Positions 22,050 to 34,245 of a stretch of DNA of 64,000 nucleotides are shown one piece after another. How positions within the stretch are numbered: the stretch's first letter is position 1; every line of letters begins with the position of its first letter. The notes beneath the pieces are model-generated. The model saw nothing but the letters and a program-made list of their open reading frames with translations, was not told the origin of the DNA and did no database searches. The DNA is from Microvelia longipes. Lineage: Eukaryota; Arthropoda; Insecta; Hemiptera; Veliidae. Location of the stretch: assembly GCA_018340805.1 (NCBI GenBank), contig JACMZG010001914.1, positions 15,057,627-15,121,626 of the forward strand. The letters run 5' to 3'. The translations under genes were made by a program, and so were the position numbers.

Positions 22050-22332
22050 AATAGTTTTTTCTGCAATTATGCTTGAAAAACTAAGTGAATTAAAAAAAGA
22101 TCTGTAGTTTTTTTGCAATTATGCTTAAACAACTAAGTGAATTAAAGTAAAGGACTGTAGTTTTTTCTGCAACTATGCTTAAAAAACTAAGTGAATTAAA
22201 GTAAAGAACTGTAGTTTTTTCTGCAATTATGCTTGAACAACTAAGTGAATTAATATAAAGGCCTGTAGTTTTTTTCTGCAATTATGCTTGAACAACTAAG
22301 TGAATTAAAAGAAGTTCTGTAGTTTTTTTAAA
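22050..22332 (-). repeat. Minisatellite, about 54-bp unit
   Basis: Five to six copies of a unit with TGCAATTATGCTTGAACAAC, TAAGTGAATTAAA and CTGTAGTTTTTT. A repetitive 63-residue minus-strand frame (22090-22281) is a translation of the repeat. Confidence 0.93.
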
Positions 22333-23379
22333 CTATTTGTGCAAATAAGGGGAAAAACTTAAGAAAGGGCAGGTGCGCTGTTTATTTTTACTAGCGTGTT
22401 TTTAACATTCTCTCTTGGCTGGAACTCTTGGTTATCAACGTTTTGCAGTCTTGCCAATATTTTTGTTGTAAAATTAAAATACATTAAAGCCTTTATTTAT
22501 TCAGTTGAACAAAATCTAAATTTAGATTTTACTACTTGCTTCTTCTTGATCTTGGCTTATCTTAAATTTTTAATTCTTTAAAAAAACATCTTGCATATTT
22601 CTTTATTATATAAGTAGACTAGAAAATAAACTTTTCCAGGTTCGGTAGATGTTGAGATCAAGGAAAAAACGCTTTAATTATTATATATTGTGTTATAAAA
22701 TAAAAGCATATTATGGTATCACGTGGCTATGAAAGTACAGATTTTATAGTCAGGTAGTTTTACATAAAACTTTACCTGCCTTGTATTTTATAATGTATTT
22801 TTATTATGTATTTCAGAATACATAAATAAAACTTTGTCTTTCTTTACTTTCGTCTCTTTTTAATTTTATTTTATTTAAATGTTTAATGTTTCTTTGATTT
22901 CGTTTCTTGTTGCATTATATTCTCTTTATTTTAAATTCCTATCTTTGTTTACTTTCGTCCCTTTTTGATCTACTCACTTCATATATATATATTTTTTAAC
23001 AGCGAAGCATCTACTATTACTAATGTTTATTATTATTTTATCTACTATTCACCGTCAATTATAGTCTAAGAAGTATCTCCTTTGGGATATTTATTATGAA
23101 TAAGCACCATCAGGGTTAAACTATGCCATTAAACTATGTTTAATTTGCAAAAGGCTTTTATAGGAAATAAAACCATTTACTATTATTCCTACTTGACATT
23201 CCCTGATCTGAACGTACTTAGGGAATGTATTAAGGGAGTTTCTTAATATGATACGTGCCTAGGTTTAAATGTAACGTTCAATCCTTATTTAAACCGATTT
23301 AAGACCAGTTGTAGAAATACACGTGTTTGTTTCTAACAATATATTTCGATCTTGTTGTTTACTTATATTAAGTCTAATG
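22333..23379. other. AT-rich non-coding stretch
   Basis: No gene or repeat was recognised. A 61-residue open frame at 22396 lacks protein-like features. Confidence 0.4.
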
Positions 23380-24095
23380 GATAGTCCTCAATGCATTGAT
23401 AAGTGTAACGGCCAGTCCTCAGTGCATTGATAAGTGTAACAGCCTGTCCTCAGTACAATTAGTATAATGGTCAGTCTTCAGTGCTTTAAGTGTAACGGCC
23501 AGGTCTCAGTACAATATGTATAATGGTCAGTCTTCAGTGCATTAAGTGTAACGGCCAGTCCTCACTACAATAAGTATAATGGTCAGTCCTCAGTACAATA
23601 AGTATAATGGTCAGTCCTCAGTACAATATGTATAATGGTCAGTCTTTAGTGCTTTAAGTGTAATGGTCAGTCCTCAGTACAATATGTATAATGGACAGTC
23701 TTCAGTACAATATGTATAATGGTCAGTCTTTAGTGCTTTAAGTGTAATGGTCAGTCCTCAGTACAATATGTATAATGGACAGTCAGTATAAGTCTTTAGT
23801 GCTTTAAGTGTAATGGTCAGTCCTCAGTAATATGTATAATGGACAGTCCTCAGTACAATATGTATAATGGTCAGTCTTTAGTGCTTTAAGTGTAATGGTC
23901 AGTCCTCAGTACAATAAGTAACAATGCATTAGTAATGGTCAGTCCTCAGTACAATAAGTATAATGGTCAGTCTTCAGTGCATTAAGTGTAACGGGCTGTC
24001 CTCAGTACAATAAGTATAATGGTCAGTCTTCAATGCATTAATTGTAATGGTCAGTCCTCAGTACAATAAGTATCATAGTCAGTCTTTAGTTATAA
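23380..24095 (+). repeat. Minisatellite, about 26-28-bp unit
   Basis: About 25 copies of units such as GTATAATGGTCAGTCCTCAG plus TACAATAA, interleaved with a variant GTGTAATGGTCAGTCTTCAG plus TGCTTTAA. The regular alternation suggests a two-unit higher-order repeat. Confidence 0.95.
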
Positions 24096-24774
24096 GAAAG
24101 TTATTTTTCTAAATATAAATACAGAAATTTAAAAAAAAATTAACATTTGATACATTATTATACCAATCCGTTGTATGTCTTAATTTTTAATATTCTACTT
24201 CAGATCTTACGTTACATTTTATTTCCTACTTATGATGTTATGTTGTTTAAATTTTTTAATTTTTTTGCAACCAAGATCAATTTTATAATCTTTAGATTAT
24301 TATTTTATTTTTGTCTTCAAGTTGAGCTTACATAGGCGCCAGAATAGAAATCTCGTTTCTTTAAAGTGGTATTTATTACAAATATTGTTTGATTTTGTAT
24401 TTTTTCTCAGTATTAGTATCATGGGGTTGTCAAATGTAACTTTTTGCGTTATTTACTGTTCTAAAATATTTGGAATTCAATATTTTTTTTTATTTCTTAA
24501 CTTTGATTGATTGTTTTTTACCAATTGACTTTTTTCGTTTCCATTTTTTTATCTGCAATTTTAAGAAGGCATGTGCAAACAATTAGCTCAGTCTAGACAA
24601 TTCTTGTGTTTCTATTTCTGTAGATTACACCATTTTTCTATTACTTACCAAGAATTGATTTTAAACTCTTTAAAATTAGATTTATTTAATGTTGGCTCTT
24701 TTTCTTATGCTATTTTTATTTTTTACGCTAAAACCCGTAGGGTTATATTAGCGTTTTTCATTACATAATCTCAC
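24096..24774. other. T-rich non-coding stretch
   Basis: Several short Phe/Leu-rich open frames overlap here. None looks like a real protein. Confidence 0.4.
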
Positions 24775-25525
24775 ACAACTAATCCACCCCAGAGTTTGAA
24801 CACACTCAATCATTTAGGAAGCACATCTCCATACATAGCGGCACCTATCCATACACAGTTTGCCTAGTTCATCTAGCCCAACCGGACTTTATCAAAACTC
24901 ACTGCTCTAGTGTCGCGACTAGTTCACAGTGTGCCTAGTTCATCTAGACCAGCTAGACTCTGGCTAGGCTCACCGCTCCGGTTAGCGCCGACTTCTAGTT
25001 CACAGTGTACTTAGGTCATCTAGTTTTACTAGCTCCTCTTATCACATTAGTCTCACTTGGCCCGCCCTCGTTTAACCAGTCTTACCAATCTCATCAGCTC
25101 CTCTAACATAACTAGACTCTACCTAGGCTCACAGCTCTGGCTAGTCCTTTGGCATCCCCGACGCCAGTGTGCACAAACACATTCTATAGCCCTGACCTGA
25201 AAGTCAAAGTTCAGAAGTCCTACCAGGAGGCGTCTGTCGTCAAGAACCGAGCACTTCGTTCCTAGTCATTTACTCTTCGTGTCACCGCTTCCTCTTTCAC
25301 TGACTTAGTTTCCGGACATGCAAAGGCTCAGTATGTCTTTCCAACCTTCATCTCCATCATTCCTCAGAACCTTGACTTTTCTTGAGCAGGAGACAACGGA
25401 AACATGAATCTAGACTTGTCTTAGATGAAACAGGTACCAACTTTAAAAACTGAAGCAAGGCTCCCTCGACAGTTTGAGCTCTACCGGTCTCGGTAAAACC
25501 GGCTTGTGTTTAGCCACCAGTCTTT
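24775..25525. other. GC-richer, pyrimidine-biased island of unknown origin
   Basis: About 750 bp much richer in C than the flanks, with no open frame of 60 codons. A loose tandem structure is visible: CACAGTTTGCCTAGTTCATC (24855), CACAGTGTGCCTAGTTCATC (24927) and CACAGTGTACTTAGGTCATC (25001), about 72-75 bp apart. Near the end, CTACCGGTCTCGGTAAAACC includes a short hairpin. The composition differs sharply from the neighbours, so it is probably a mobile-element remnant or a structural repeat. Confidence 0.6.
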
Positions 25526-28057
25526 TATTATTTGGAACTAAACTATTGGTATGCTCCTGTTAATTTAAAATATTAATGGTTGATGATTTTATATCGTTAA
25601 TTTTTTTCCTCTACAGTGTGGTCCTGTAAATCCTATGACCGAATGGTTCAGAAATGTTAAGGCATAGAAACTCACCCCCTCCCCTTCCACAAACTATAAA
25701 CCCCTGTGGATATTTTGTTTAAAACCCCTGTATTTCTTGCAATGTTCAAAGTCTAAATTTACATTCGAATATCCTAAAAAAAATCACCAATGCATTAATG
25801 CTCACTTTTATGTTAATAAGAATCCTACCGTCTTAATGTCCTATTTTTAGGAGTTTCTCCAAATTGTGATTTTAAAATTACCACAAATGTGTAGAATTCC
25901 AGTCTGGTCCTTTAATTTAATTGCTTTCCTCTAAGAAATAATCAAAAAAATAATTTTAATGATTTAGGATTAACTATATCTGTCTAACAACTAGTCAGTG
26001 GGAGATTAGGGCCCAATGAAGCGGCCTAAACCCTGCAGATTGACCATAATCCTTTTCTTTCCTTAAAATAAATAAATAAATAATACTTATGGGAATAATT
26101 ACTTTGGTAATTAATAAAAATCACGATTTATTGGATCGAAGAGTATTTATAATTTGGCGGCTGCGTTCGAGCGTCAATGCCTGGATGCGTTCCAAATCCA
26201 ACCCGACGAAAACTTCATAAATCACTCAAATCCGGTAAATTTATTATGTTTTAAAGACAATTAGATTTTGAAGGTATTCAGTCTAGGGTTATGGGAGAGA
26301 TGGGGATAACTTGAATTTTATTATTATAGGGAAATCAGGCGTCTGGTACTTTTTTGTTTTTTCCCTTTTTTTATGGACGCGCCTGTTTAGGTTTTACTGT
26401 GTACTTAATTTGTTTTATGGTGTTGAGACTATCATATTTTATTTTAGTATTTTATCTCCTTAAATAAAAATCTCCTAGGGTAGAATGAATAGTGGTAGTG
26501 TTAGCTTTGTATAATTCGTATAATCATTGCAGAAGGGATTGCTCTTAGTTATGAAGTAGCAACTTGTTGAGTCTTCAACCATTATCATGCCCTTTATTAT
26601 TTTATTGTTGAAGAACTAAAATCAAGTACAAAAAAGAAATTAGATATTAAGAATTCTTAATAATTTGCTAAAAATTTTATAAATGAAGAAAAAAAGTTGT
26701 TTAGTACTTATTTTGAAGGTACTTCTTATTGGTCACTGAAAATAAACAAAATAGCGCCTATTACAGGACATTTTTAATTAAATTTGTAGTACAACCTTGT
26801 CTTTATTGTAATCACACAAGGTATGCAAACAAAACATAAATGATATCAACACGTAATATATCTTTATTTATCTTTGAATTAAATTTGTTTTACGTCCTTA
26901 AAACAAGGTCAACTTGTTGCTGAAGCGAAAATAAACAATTTTTCATTGAAATTGCTTGTTCCCTCCTTATTTTATCCCTTGCAGTTGTAGAGAGGGGTTT
27001 ATGGTGTGATATTAGACTGTTAGAAGACCATACCTTTGGGATCTTTTTACCATTAGTTAAGATTGTTACTATATTTGTATTTACTTGTTGTTCATTTAGA
27101 TACCCCCTGAACATCTTGTTACTCCTCAAGTCTTAGAAGGTGATGAAGTTCCTTTTAAATCGTGAAATGTTTGAATACTGTATATACTAAATAATAAATA
27201 AGATAGTCGCAAAGATGAGAATATTGCATATGCAAATTTCTAGTTGAATTTTGACTAATTATTGCTACATCTACCATTCCTTTATTTCAGTTTGTAAAAA
27301 CTAATAAATTATGCCCAGAGTATCATGACTAGAAAGAACAGCTGACACAAAAGTTACAATTGGTGCGTTCTTGTCAAATCCTGAGAGATAGATAGCTCGC
27401 ATATGGTTTTCTTCTGTTTACCAAGTTACAATGTTTAAAGTATATGTATGTCAATCATTAAATTAAAAAGTATACATATTTCGTCAGTACTGTTAAATTT
27501 GTTAAACGTTTAAATCATATGGTTTTCAGATAATGTTTTATTTAGTTTTGTTGAATACTTATCGACACAATATGATGTCAATTACGTTCTTGCGTGAAAC
27601 TTAGCTTGGTTATTCCTGCTATGAAATATGGGCCACAGCCGTATCTAAGGGTGTGCAATCATTACTCTTTTAGGCTCTAGAATTCAGGAGTAGGTAACCT
27701 TATTTCATGGAATATCCACGAGGGTGCTGTATAATGTAGGTCTATTGAAAGGTCATTTCTTCTTAGTTTATTTTCTCTAATTTATTTTTAGAATTTACGA
27801 ATAATGAGAAGGCACAACTTTTCACCTAAACATAGATTTATGATCGATTATTGTATTTTATTATAATTCTCACTTTTCAAAAAAAATAAAGGCGTTATGA
27901 ATTATACGGTGAAATAATTATTACGTTTGGGTTTCATAGGCCTTTTAGTCTCATGTATTAGCCTTTGTTCTTAATTTATGGTGTTATAATTATTATTGTT
28001 TGTCTCTAATACTCCTAATTATTCAGATTATTATATATAATTTCTCATATCTCATTT
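25526..28057. other. AT-rich non-coding stretch
   Basis: About 2.5 kb with no gene, tandem repeat or recognised dispersed repeat. The minus-strand frame at 26890-27129 (79 codons) is unlike any family I know and has no supporting splice or start context. Confidence 0.4.
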
Positions 28058-28090
28058 CTCAGATGTTTCACGGGGCTAGAAACATCTGAG
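28058..28090. other. Perfect 12-bp stem-loop
   Basis: CTCAGATGTTTC (28058-28069) pairs exactly with GAAACATCTGAG (28079-28090) around the loop ACGGGGCTA. The context is not that of a recognised RNA gene. Confidence 0.6.
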
Positions 28091-28315
28091 AGGCTCCTGA
28101 TTCTACTCTTGATCTAAATCGCTAAGTACTGTAGTTGAATTTGTGCCCTGTTGCTTTTATGTCGGTATCTATGAATCCTTATCAGTCTTGTTTCCCTTTA
28201 ACGATCATTTACTAATTTTGGATCTATGTAGGAATGCCCCATTAACGTGTGCCACTTACATAGTGATATCCAGACTCCCGGATTAAAAAATCGCAATCAT
28301 TGTGTATATTTTCAT

Positions 28316-28605
28316 TTTTACTTTTCCTAATATATACCGTAGGTATATAGAAAGAAGTATTGTGTTTGCAAAAAAAAATCGGAAACCAGATGTCACCGGA
28401 ATCATTCGTTTCAGGTGTTTTTAAGTCCTCCGATCAAAAAATTGTTCCGAGTTATATACATTTTCAAAACTTTTCCTGAATCATTATAGCGGATTAATGA
28501 CGCCGTCAGAAAATAATTTTTTGGATAGCTCAACTAGGCCTAAAGATTGATTTTTGTACTAAGTTTCAACTTTCTAGCATAAATACCTTGGATTGATTAA
28601 TTATA
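28316..28605. repeat. 5S-promoter repeat family, copy 5 (head-to-head rearranged)
   Basis: The head is in plus orientation: CTTTTCCTAATATATACCGT, AGGTATATAG and TTCGTTTCAGGTGTTTTTAA. It switches near 28440 to the family's middle region in minus orientation: GCGGATTAATGACG, then TAAGTTTCAACTTTCTAGCA. The orientation switch makes it a rearranged copy. The 5S-like part is absent. Confidence 0.75.
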
Positions 28606-29324
28606 GAGAAATCGCTAAAAAAACTGACTTTAATTAAAATACACATCTATTTATATTTTTTTTTCCATTAAATCCCTGCTTAAAAGAATTCCTGAACTTA
28701 ATACAGTAATTAATACATAAAACTAATTTACAATTGTTCGACTGCAGTTTTTAATATTTGAACCTACACTTTTAATAAAAATAAAAGAAATTTTTTATAT
28801 GTATAGAAGTCAATCAATTTAATTATATGATTAGTATGAATGTTATTTCTGTTTATCAAAATTTGCTATATCTTTAGTGATTCGACTACTAAACGAAGAC
28901 ATCTTTTGAGCTGAGATATTTTACATTTTTTGGTATAAAAGCTTACAAGAAAATATTTTTTTGCTTTTACAATAGAGATTTTCCCTTCTCTTTACTTTTC
29001 TAAATGACTTTTCTTTTAAAAGGAAATTTCATTATTCAAATTTTAATAGAATTACTGCAATACTTTTGTTTAATTCTTTCTTTAAAAAGTATAAATTAGT
29101 TTTTTAATGGAATTATCTTTAAAAGTTAATAGAATACATAAATTAATAATAAAATTAAAGTAGAGTTTGAACTATTCAATCTTAATTTAAACAAACCAAT
29201 TTTGGTTTATTGGCGATAAAGACTTGTAAAACTTTTGAGCTGAATTCTAAATAAAGGTTCAGTATAAAGCTAACATCTGTAATAGAAACAGGTTTGGATA
29301 TTAATATTTGTCCCAACAATGAAA
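28606..29324. other. AT-rich non-coding stretch
   Basis: No gene or recognised repeat. Confidence 0.4.
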
Positions 29325-29364
29325 GGACCTCCCCCCCCCCTCCTAGGGGGGACCTCCCCCCTAG
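29325..29364. other. C-run/G-run block, potential hairpin or quadruplex
   Basis: A run of 10 C (29331-29340) is followed by CTAGGGGGG and a repeat of GGACCTCCCCCCTAG. C6/G6 complementarity allows several hairpins. The block is isolated in AT-rich DNA. Confidence 0.7.
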
Positions 29365-29539
29365 TATATGGAAGGATTTTTATCAAATAAATAACACTTT
29401 CATTCATACAATAACTTTTCATTTCTAATGAAAGACACCTCTATTTTTTTAATTTTTTCAATGGATTTGTGTTAAAAATGTGGTCACAAGTTTTCCTTCT
29501 TTAAACTGGTAAAAGAGGAAGAAGTCTCTCCACAAAAAT

Positions 29540-29680
29540 ATATTTCTTTATATCAAAGCGCTTTCAACCTAACAAGAGGTCATCATCAGTGCTTGTCGTT
29601 GAATAAAGAAGAGAATAATTTATGAGTTTTTTAGATCAGATATCAAAGATGTCTCTATCTTTGATATCTGATCTATAAAC
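29540..29680. mobile_element. Palindromic-element remnant with TCATCATCAGTGC motif
   Basis: CGCTTTCAACCTAACAAGAG followed by GTCATCATCAGTGCTTGTC matches the motif order of the 6723 and 17750 elements. Beside it is a perfect 17-bp hairpin: 29633-29649 pairs with 29658-29674 around TGTCTCTA. Confidence 0.7.
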
Positions 29681-29789
29681 ATCGATTCCAAATAAAAACA
29701 GCTGTTCCGAAGAGGTAAAATCTCCAATAATTCGTAAAATTGGGTCTATCTCTACAAGGAGGGATGCTGGAAGTGATTTTATTATTTGT

Positions 29790-30010
29790 TAGTTTTTATT
29801 TGTAAGAGTGAGAAGGTCAAGCTTAGTGAGTAGACCACACCTCGTGGTCCTTTTCACCACCAATTACCGAAGTGATTCACCTATCACTTACTTCCACTAC
29901 GTTCTCCTCGTCCTGCTACAATTGATGAAAGTAAGAGTGTCCTGCCATCTTAGAGACTCCATTTCCTCCTTGTGTGGCACCCCCGTTCCTAATATTTGAA
30001 ACCTGAGCCT
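29790..30010. other. Slightly GC-richer patch, coding status unclear
   Basis: A plus-strand frame of 63 codons lies at 29808-29999. Read on the minus strand, one frame also stays open for about 30 codons near 29905-29995, and a GTAAGT string follows. Neither frame resembles a known protein, so no gene is called. Confidence 0.25.
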
Positions 30011-30059
30011 TCCAAATAGTTCGTAATTGACATCATTGCTGAAATAAATAATAAATTTT

Positions 30060-30195
30060 CAATGTTAACCTCTTATACTGATTCCTGTAATGACGTCACG
30101 TCACACGTCATTCATAAAAAAAAGTCAGGTTATAACCTCCAAATGCGTTTGGTTTGTTTACATCGAATTGAATCACTTTATAACATCTTAGTTAC
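30060..30195 (+). repeat. Dispersed repeat F, copy 1
   Basis: It shares with 37195-37350 the blocks CCTGTAATGACGTCACG, GTCAGGTTATAACCTC and GTTTGTTTACATCGAATTGA. Both copies carry TGACGTCA and ACGTCATTCATAAAA. Confidence 0.88.
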
Positions 30196-31344
30196 AGTCC
30201 ACGTGTTAGTGACGTAAAAGTACTATTTTCTTTCTCTATTATTAGAGAAGGAATCATTACGTAGCAGAATATTTTTCGAATCCGGAGACTTAGTGGAATT
30301 GATCCCTTTATTCTCATCTTATTCCTCCTCCCACTCGCGTCATCCAAACTATCTCATAAGCGTATTTTACCCTTAAAAATTACCTAAAATGTGGCGAAAG
30401 TCCGCGTTTCAGAACTTACTCACTAATAATGATGAAACTTATTTTCTCAGCTTTGATAAATTTACTCTACTCTATTTTAAACTCATTGTTTCATCTACTT
30501 CTCAACTGATAAGCATGTCACTGAAAAATTAAACACTTACACCGTTGACATCTAAAACTTCTTTCTTTCTCTTCAAGCCGTAACTTTTCGTGCTATAGGC
30601 ATTACTCAAAGTTTTAAATAATTTTTTTTAAATAAGATTATGGGGTTTCTTTTGACTGCTATGAACTGATTGCTCTATTTATCAAATGTAAAAACAAGGT
30701 ATTCTTTTCGTTAAAATTTAACTCTTCAGTTCTTTTAAATGCAGTTTAACTATGATTTAACACTAATGTGTAAGACACAACTGTCAATTAACTATTTACT
30801 ATTTCTTAGTTCGATGTTAAATGGTATTACAATGTACGTCTAGTGATTTTAGATTCGATGTTTAAACACTAACTGTTGCGAGTCTTATATAACTGTTGTA
30901 ATAATTGTAACACTCTTATTATTATTAATTACTGTTTATAAATAGTAAATATCTTATTACTTGAGATTTATTATTTTAAATATTATGGGATATAATTGAG
31001 CTTCCTTTTACTAAGGGGCTTTATTAAAGGTCCTTAAATTGTATAGTTGGTTTTAGAGAGTCTAGCTTTATCCTCAAGGATTAAATAATAAATCAAATTA
31101 TTTATCGAAGGGAAATATAATCCAGTATATTATAAGTGCCGTTTATTAATCTACTAAATGGACCGTTTTCAGGAATTAAATTTTAAATCTGAAAATTATT
31201 CAAATTTACTTAGCATTTCCTTCTACCTTCAGTATGATAAAAGTTGTTGACTATAAATATTAAAGTTCAAATTGTGCTTTTATCTTTGCTTTATTTTCTT
31301 AGTTATCCCGCGGGATTTTTAGATTATTCTCTATTTTTAATCTG
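30196..31344. other. AT-rich non-coding stretch
   Basis: No gene or recognised repeat. Confidence 0.4.
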
Positions 31345-31595
31345 GCCGTCTGTTTAAGATATTTGTTGTCTAGGTCTACTCTGTTGTAGAGGCTTCTTGT
31401 CCAAATCTAGTATGTTGTAGAGGTCTGTTTTCTAAATCTAGTCTCTTGTAGAAATTTTTTGTCTAGGTCTACTCTGTTGTAGAGGTTTGTTGTCCAAATC
31501 TAGTATGTTGTAGAGGTCTGTTGTCCAAATCTAGTCTCTTGTAAGGATTTGTTGTCTAGGTCTACTCTGTTTTAGAGGTTTGAGGTCCAAATCTA
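31345..31595 (+). repeat. Minisatellite, about 33-bp unit
   Basis: About seven copies of units such as GTAGAGGTTTGTTGTCCAAA plus TCTAGTATGTT. Two alternating variants suggest a 66-bp higher-order unit. Confidence 0.92.
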
Positions 31596-31665
31596 ATATG
31601 TTGTCCTCAGAATATATTGCAATAAGTATTCGGACTCTTTAGATAGCAAATGCTATCGTTTTATT

Positions 31666-31850
<185 letters not shown>

Positions 31851-32365
31851 TACTAGCCTATTGAAAAGAAGCTTAGTATACCTTTTTATTTGGTAAAAGG
31901 ATAGACTGGTACCAAATTTCAACTCAATTGGATTATTTTCCTATTTTTACATTTTTTTACGAAACGTTCACAAGTCATTTGATAAAAATTTAACTAATGC
32001 TGATAATGAGATGAAACTTAGCACATATGTTTATCTTATATAATAATACGCATGTGCAACATCTCAAATCGATCGAAACATTTTTTCGCGTTTTTTGAAT
32101 ATTCAAAATTTTTGCTGAGTCATATTTCCGGTTTATTCATGTAAAGAATATTTTCCGGATGTTTGTACCTAGTTTCAACTCTCTACAAAAAAAACGCAGG
32201 GAGCTACAATGATAACAAACACACACCCATAGAATCAGAAACATTTGTGAAAAATACTTTGAATGTCTTAAAAACTTCTAAACGGATAATTTCATGTGGG
32301 TTTTTTACAAACACAATACTTATCCTATATATTATATACCCACGATATAAATAAGAAAAAGTAAT

Positions 32366-33458
32366 AAATAATTGGGTATCGTGCATATTTTGAGGACGAG
32401 CAAAGCTTAGCTTTTCCAAAGTTTAGCTCTTCTAAAGTTCAACTATATCCTGATAAGCTGTAATAATTTTCTTGTTAAAGATCGTTTACTTTATAATTTG
32501 TTCGGTTCCCATTTCCTCTTACATTTTCTAGTCGAACTCAACTTCGAGTTGATTTTCATCTAAGTCGAAGATTTTCATTTCTTTTAAAAACTTATTTTCT
32601 TCATGAAAGCCACTTGTAGTTTTTACTCTCTTGCCTTTTCTATTTTTATCATTTTTTCTTTTTCTTTATTCGTTTAAAGTAGAGGATTCTTGTCGTTGAT
32701 GTAAGAAAGTTTTTTCCCAGTAGGTTGGAAAAGTAATTTAATCTTCTTAAACAATTCTTTTTTAGACATTTCTTTCTGCTTTTTATTCTTTTTCAACATA
32801 AGTTTTTTGAAGTCTATACATTCAAAATGTCGTTTCAAATAATCATTTCTATATGCTATTTCTCGTGAGTTTCAGCCAATATAGATTCGGACATCAATGG
32901 AAATTGTCCAACTGGATCTCCGATTAAACTACTTATAACTTTTTACAAATTTATATATCCTTTTTTGGCGTAGAGACTTGTAATTTTCAACTTATACTTA
33001 GCAAATTATGCTAGCAAGTCTAATCTCTAGAGCTATGGAGGGTTTAATGCAGCCAAACTTAGCACATTTATAAAATAGTTAGTAAAATCCATACTGGAAT
33101 TAAGTCTTCCTTTTAAACTGGAATCATTAAAAAGTATAGCATGATAGCATACTCATTGATATTAGTGCATAGTATCCAAGGTATGTTGAACTGTTTCTTA
33201 AGTATTTTATTAAGTACAGATAAGTAAATAATAATTTATTCTGTAGAAATAAATTTCAATCCGGCTGTTTCCAGGATACCTAATGAGGAGTACAAAACCA
33301 AAGGGCATGAATTATTATCTAATCATTCAAAAGTTAAAATTTGTTTATGGGAAGCTTAATAAGAAAATGTTCTGTATGTACATAACACTATAAATTTCAT
33401 TTCGTGTGGTTTCCGCACACTGGTTGGGATCGCGAACCTTAAAGGGCATCTTTATTTT
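32366..33458. other. AT-rich non-coding stretch
   Basis: No gene is supported. A short run of CTTAGCTTTTCCAAAGTTTAG-like repeats lies at about 32405-32445. Confidence 0.38.
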
Positions 33459-33990
33459 CCAAGGATCTTGAATAAATGGGATGACGCACTAAGTCGATTT
33501 GCCTTACAAAAAAGTAACCCTATCAAAAACCAAAAAAATAGAGAGAATTCAACACGAAACACACGTCAAAAACCAACTACACATGCTTGGTACAAACTGC
33601 GAATGCTTACAATTCTCATAACAGCGCAGGTCTTAAATTTTAGAAGCAAACTTCCCTCTCAATGGTTTCCCATTGTTTATTGCTTGAGAAGGTTATAAAC
33701 ACCCTTAAATTATCACTCACTGAAGTGGCTAAGTATATTCCAAAATTTAAAATTATATAAGCACTAATGACTTAACAAGCACCACAAATGTAACAATCAC
33801 GAGAAGCACAGAAGAAAGTTGGGAAGCAAACTCAACAACCTTGCTACTTACCCTGCGTTTGGCGCTTTTTTTCATTATAACAATGGGGAAGGTAAGGTTG
33901 CTCCTATTTCTCTATCTCATACAACTTCCATGGGGTCAGAAATGTTCCTTAAATCCCCTTTATTCAAGATCTTTGCTATTTTCATCCTTT
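33459..33990. mobile_element. Dispersed repeat G, copy 1, with inverted ends
   Basis: AAGGATCTTGAATAAA at 33460 is inverted as TTTATTCAAGATCTT at 33959. Internal blocks ACATGCTTGGTACAAACTGC, GAATGCTTACAATTCT and CCCTGCGTTTGGCGC recur in the same order at 56060-56400, where the right end is TTTATTCAAGATCCTT. It looks like a short non-autonomous DNA element. Open frames at 33468 and 33841 fall inside it. Confidence 0.65.
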
Positions 33991-34174
33991 AAGTCATATG
34001 GTAGAATTGGTTCACTGCAAGCTTAATAATAGTGTGTTGTGTAAGTACGAATAAATTCCACTTTGTGTCGTTCGCGCATACCTTGTTACATCGCAACAAA
34101 TATCGAGGCAGAAATATCGGAAGAAATATCGAGGCCAGATTTAATCCGGAAACAAATTATCGGGGTACATTTTA

Positions 34175-34245
34175 TCCAAGGTATATTTTATTCGGGATCC
34201 ACTTTTCCTATATATCTACGGTATAAATGAGTAAAGGTAAAAAAA
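34175..34245 (-). repeat. 5S-family head fragment
   Basis: TTTTCCTATATATCTACGGT followed by ATAAATGAGTAAAGGTAAAA is the minus-orientation family head. Confidence 0.65.

Noticed and set aside
22090..22281. A repetitive 63-residue protein on the minus strand.
   Set aside because: It is the translation of the 54-bp minisatellite unit.
23380..24095. A CRISPR-like array because of regular repeats.
   Set aside because: There are no unique spacers; units abut each other and vary gradually, as in a minisatellite. The DNA is eukaryotic.
26890..27129. A 79-residue minus-strand frame.
   Set aside because: It has no domain, composition shift or splice support; it could be chance at this length.
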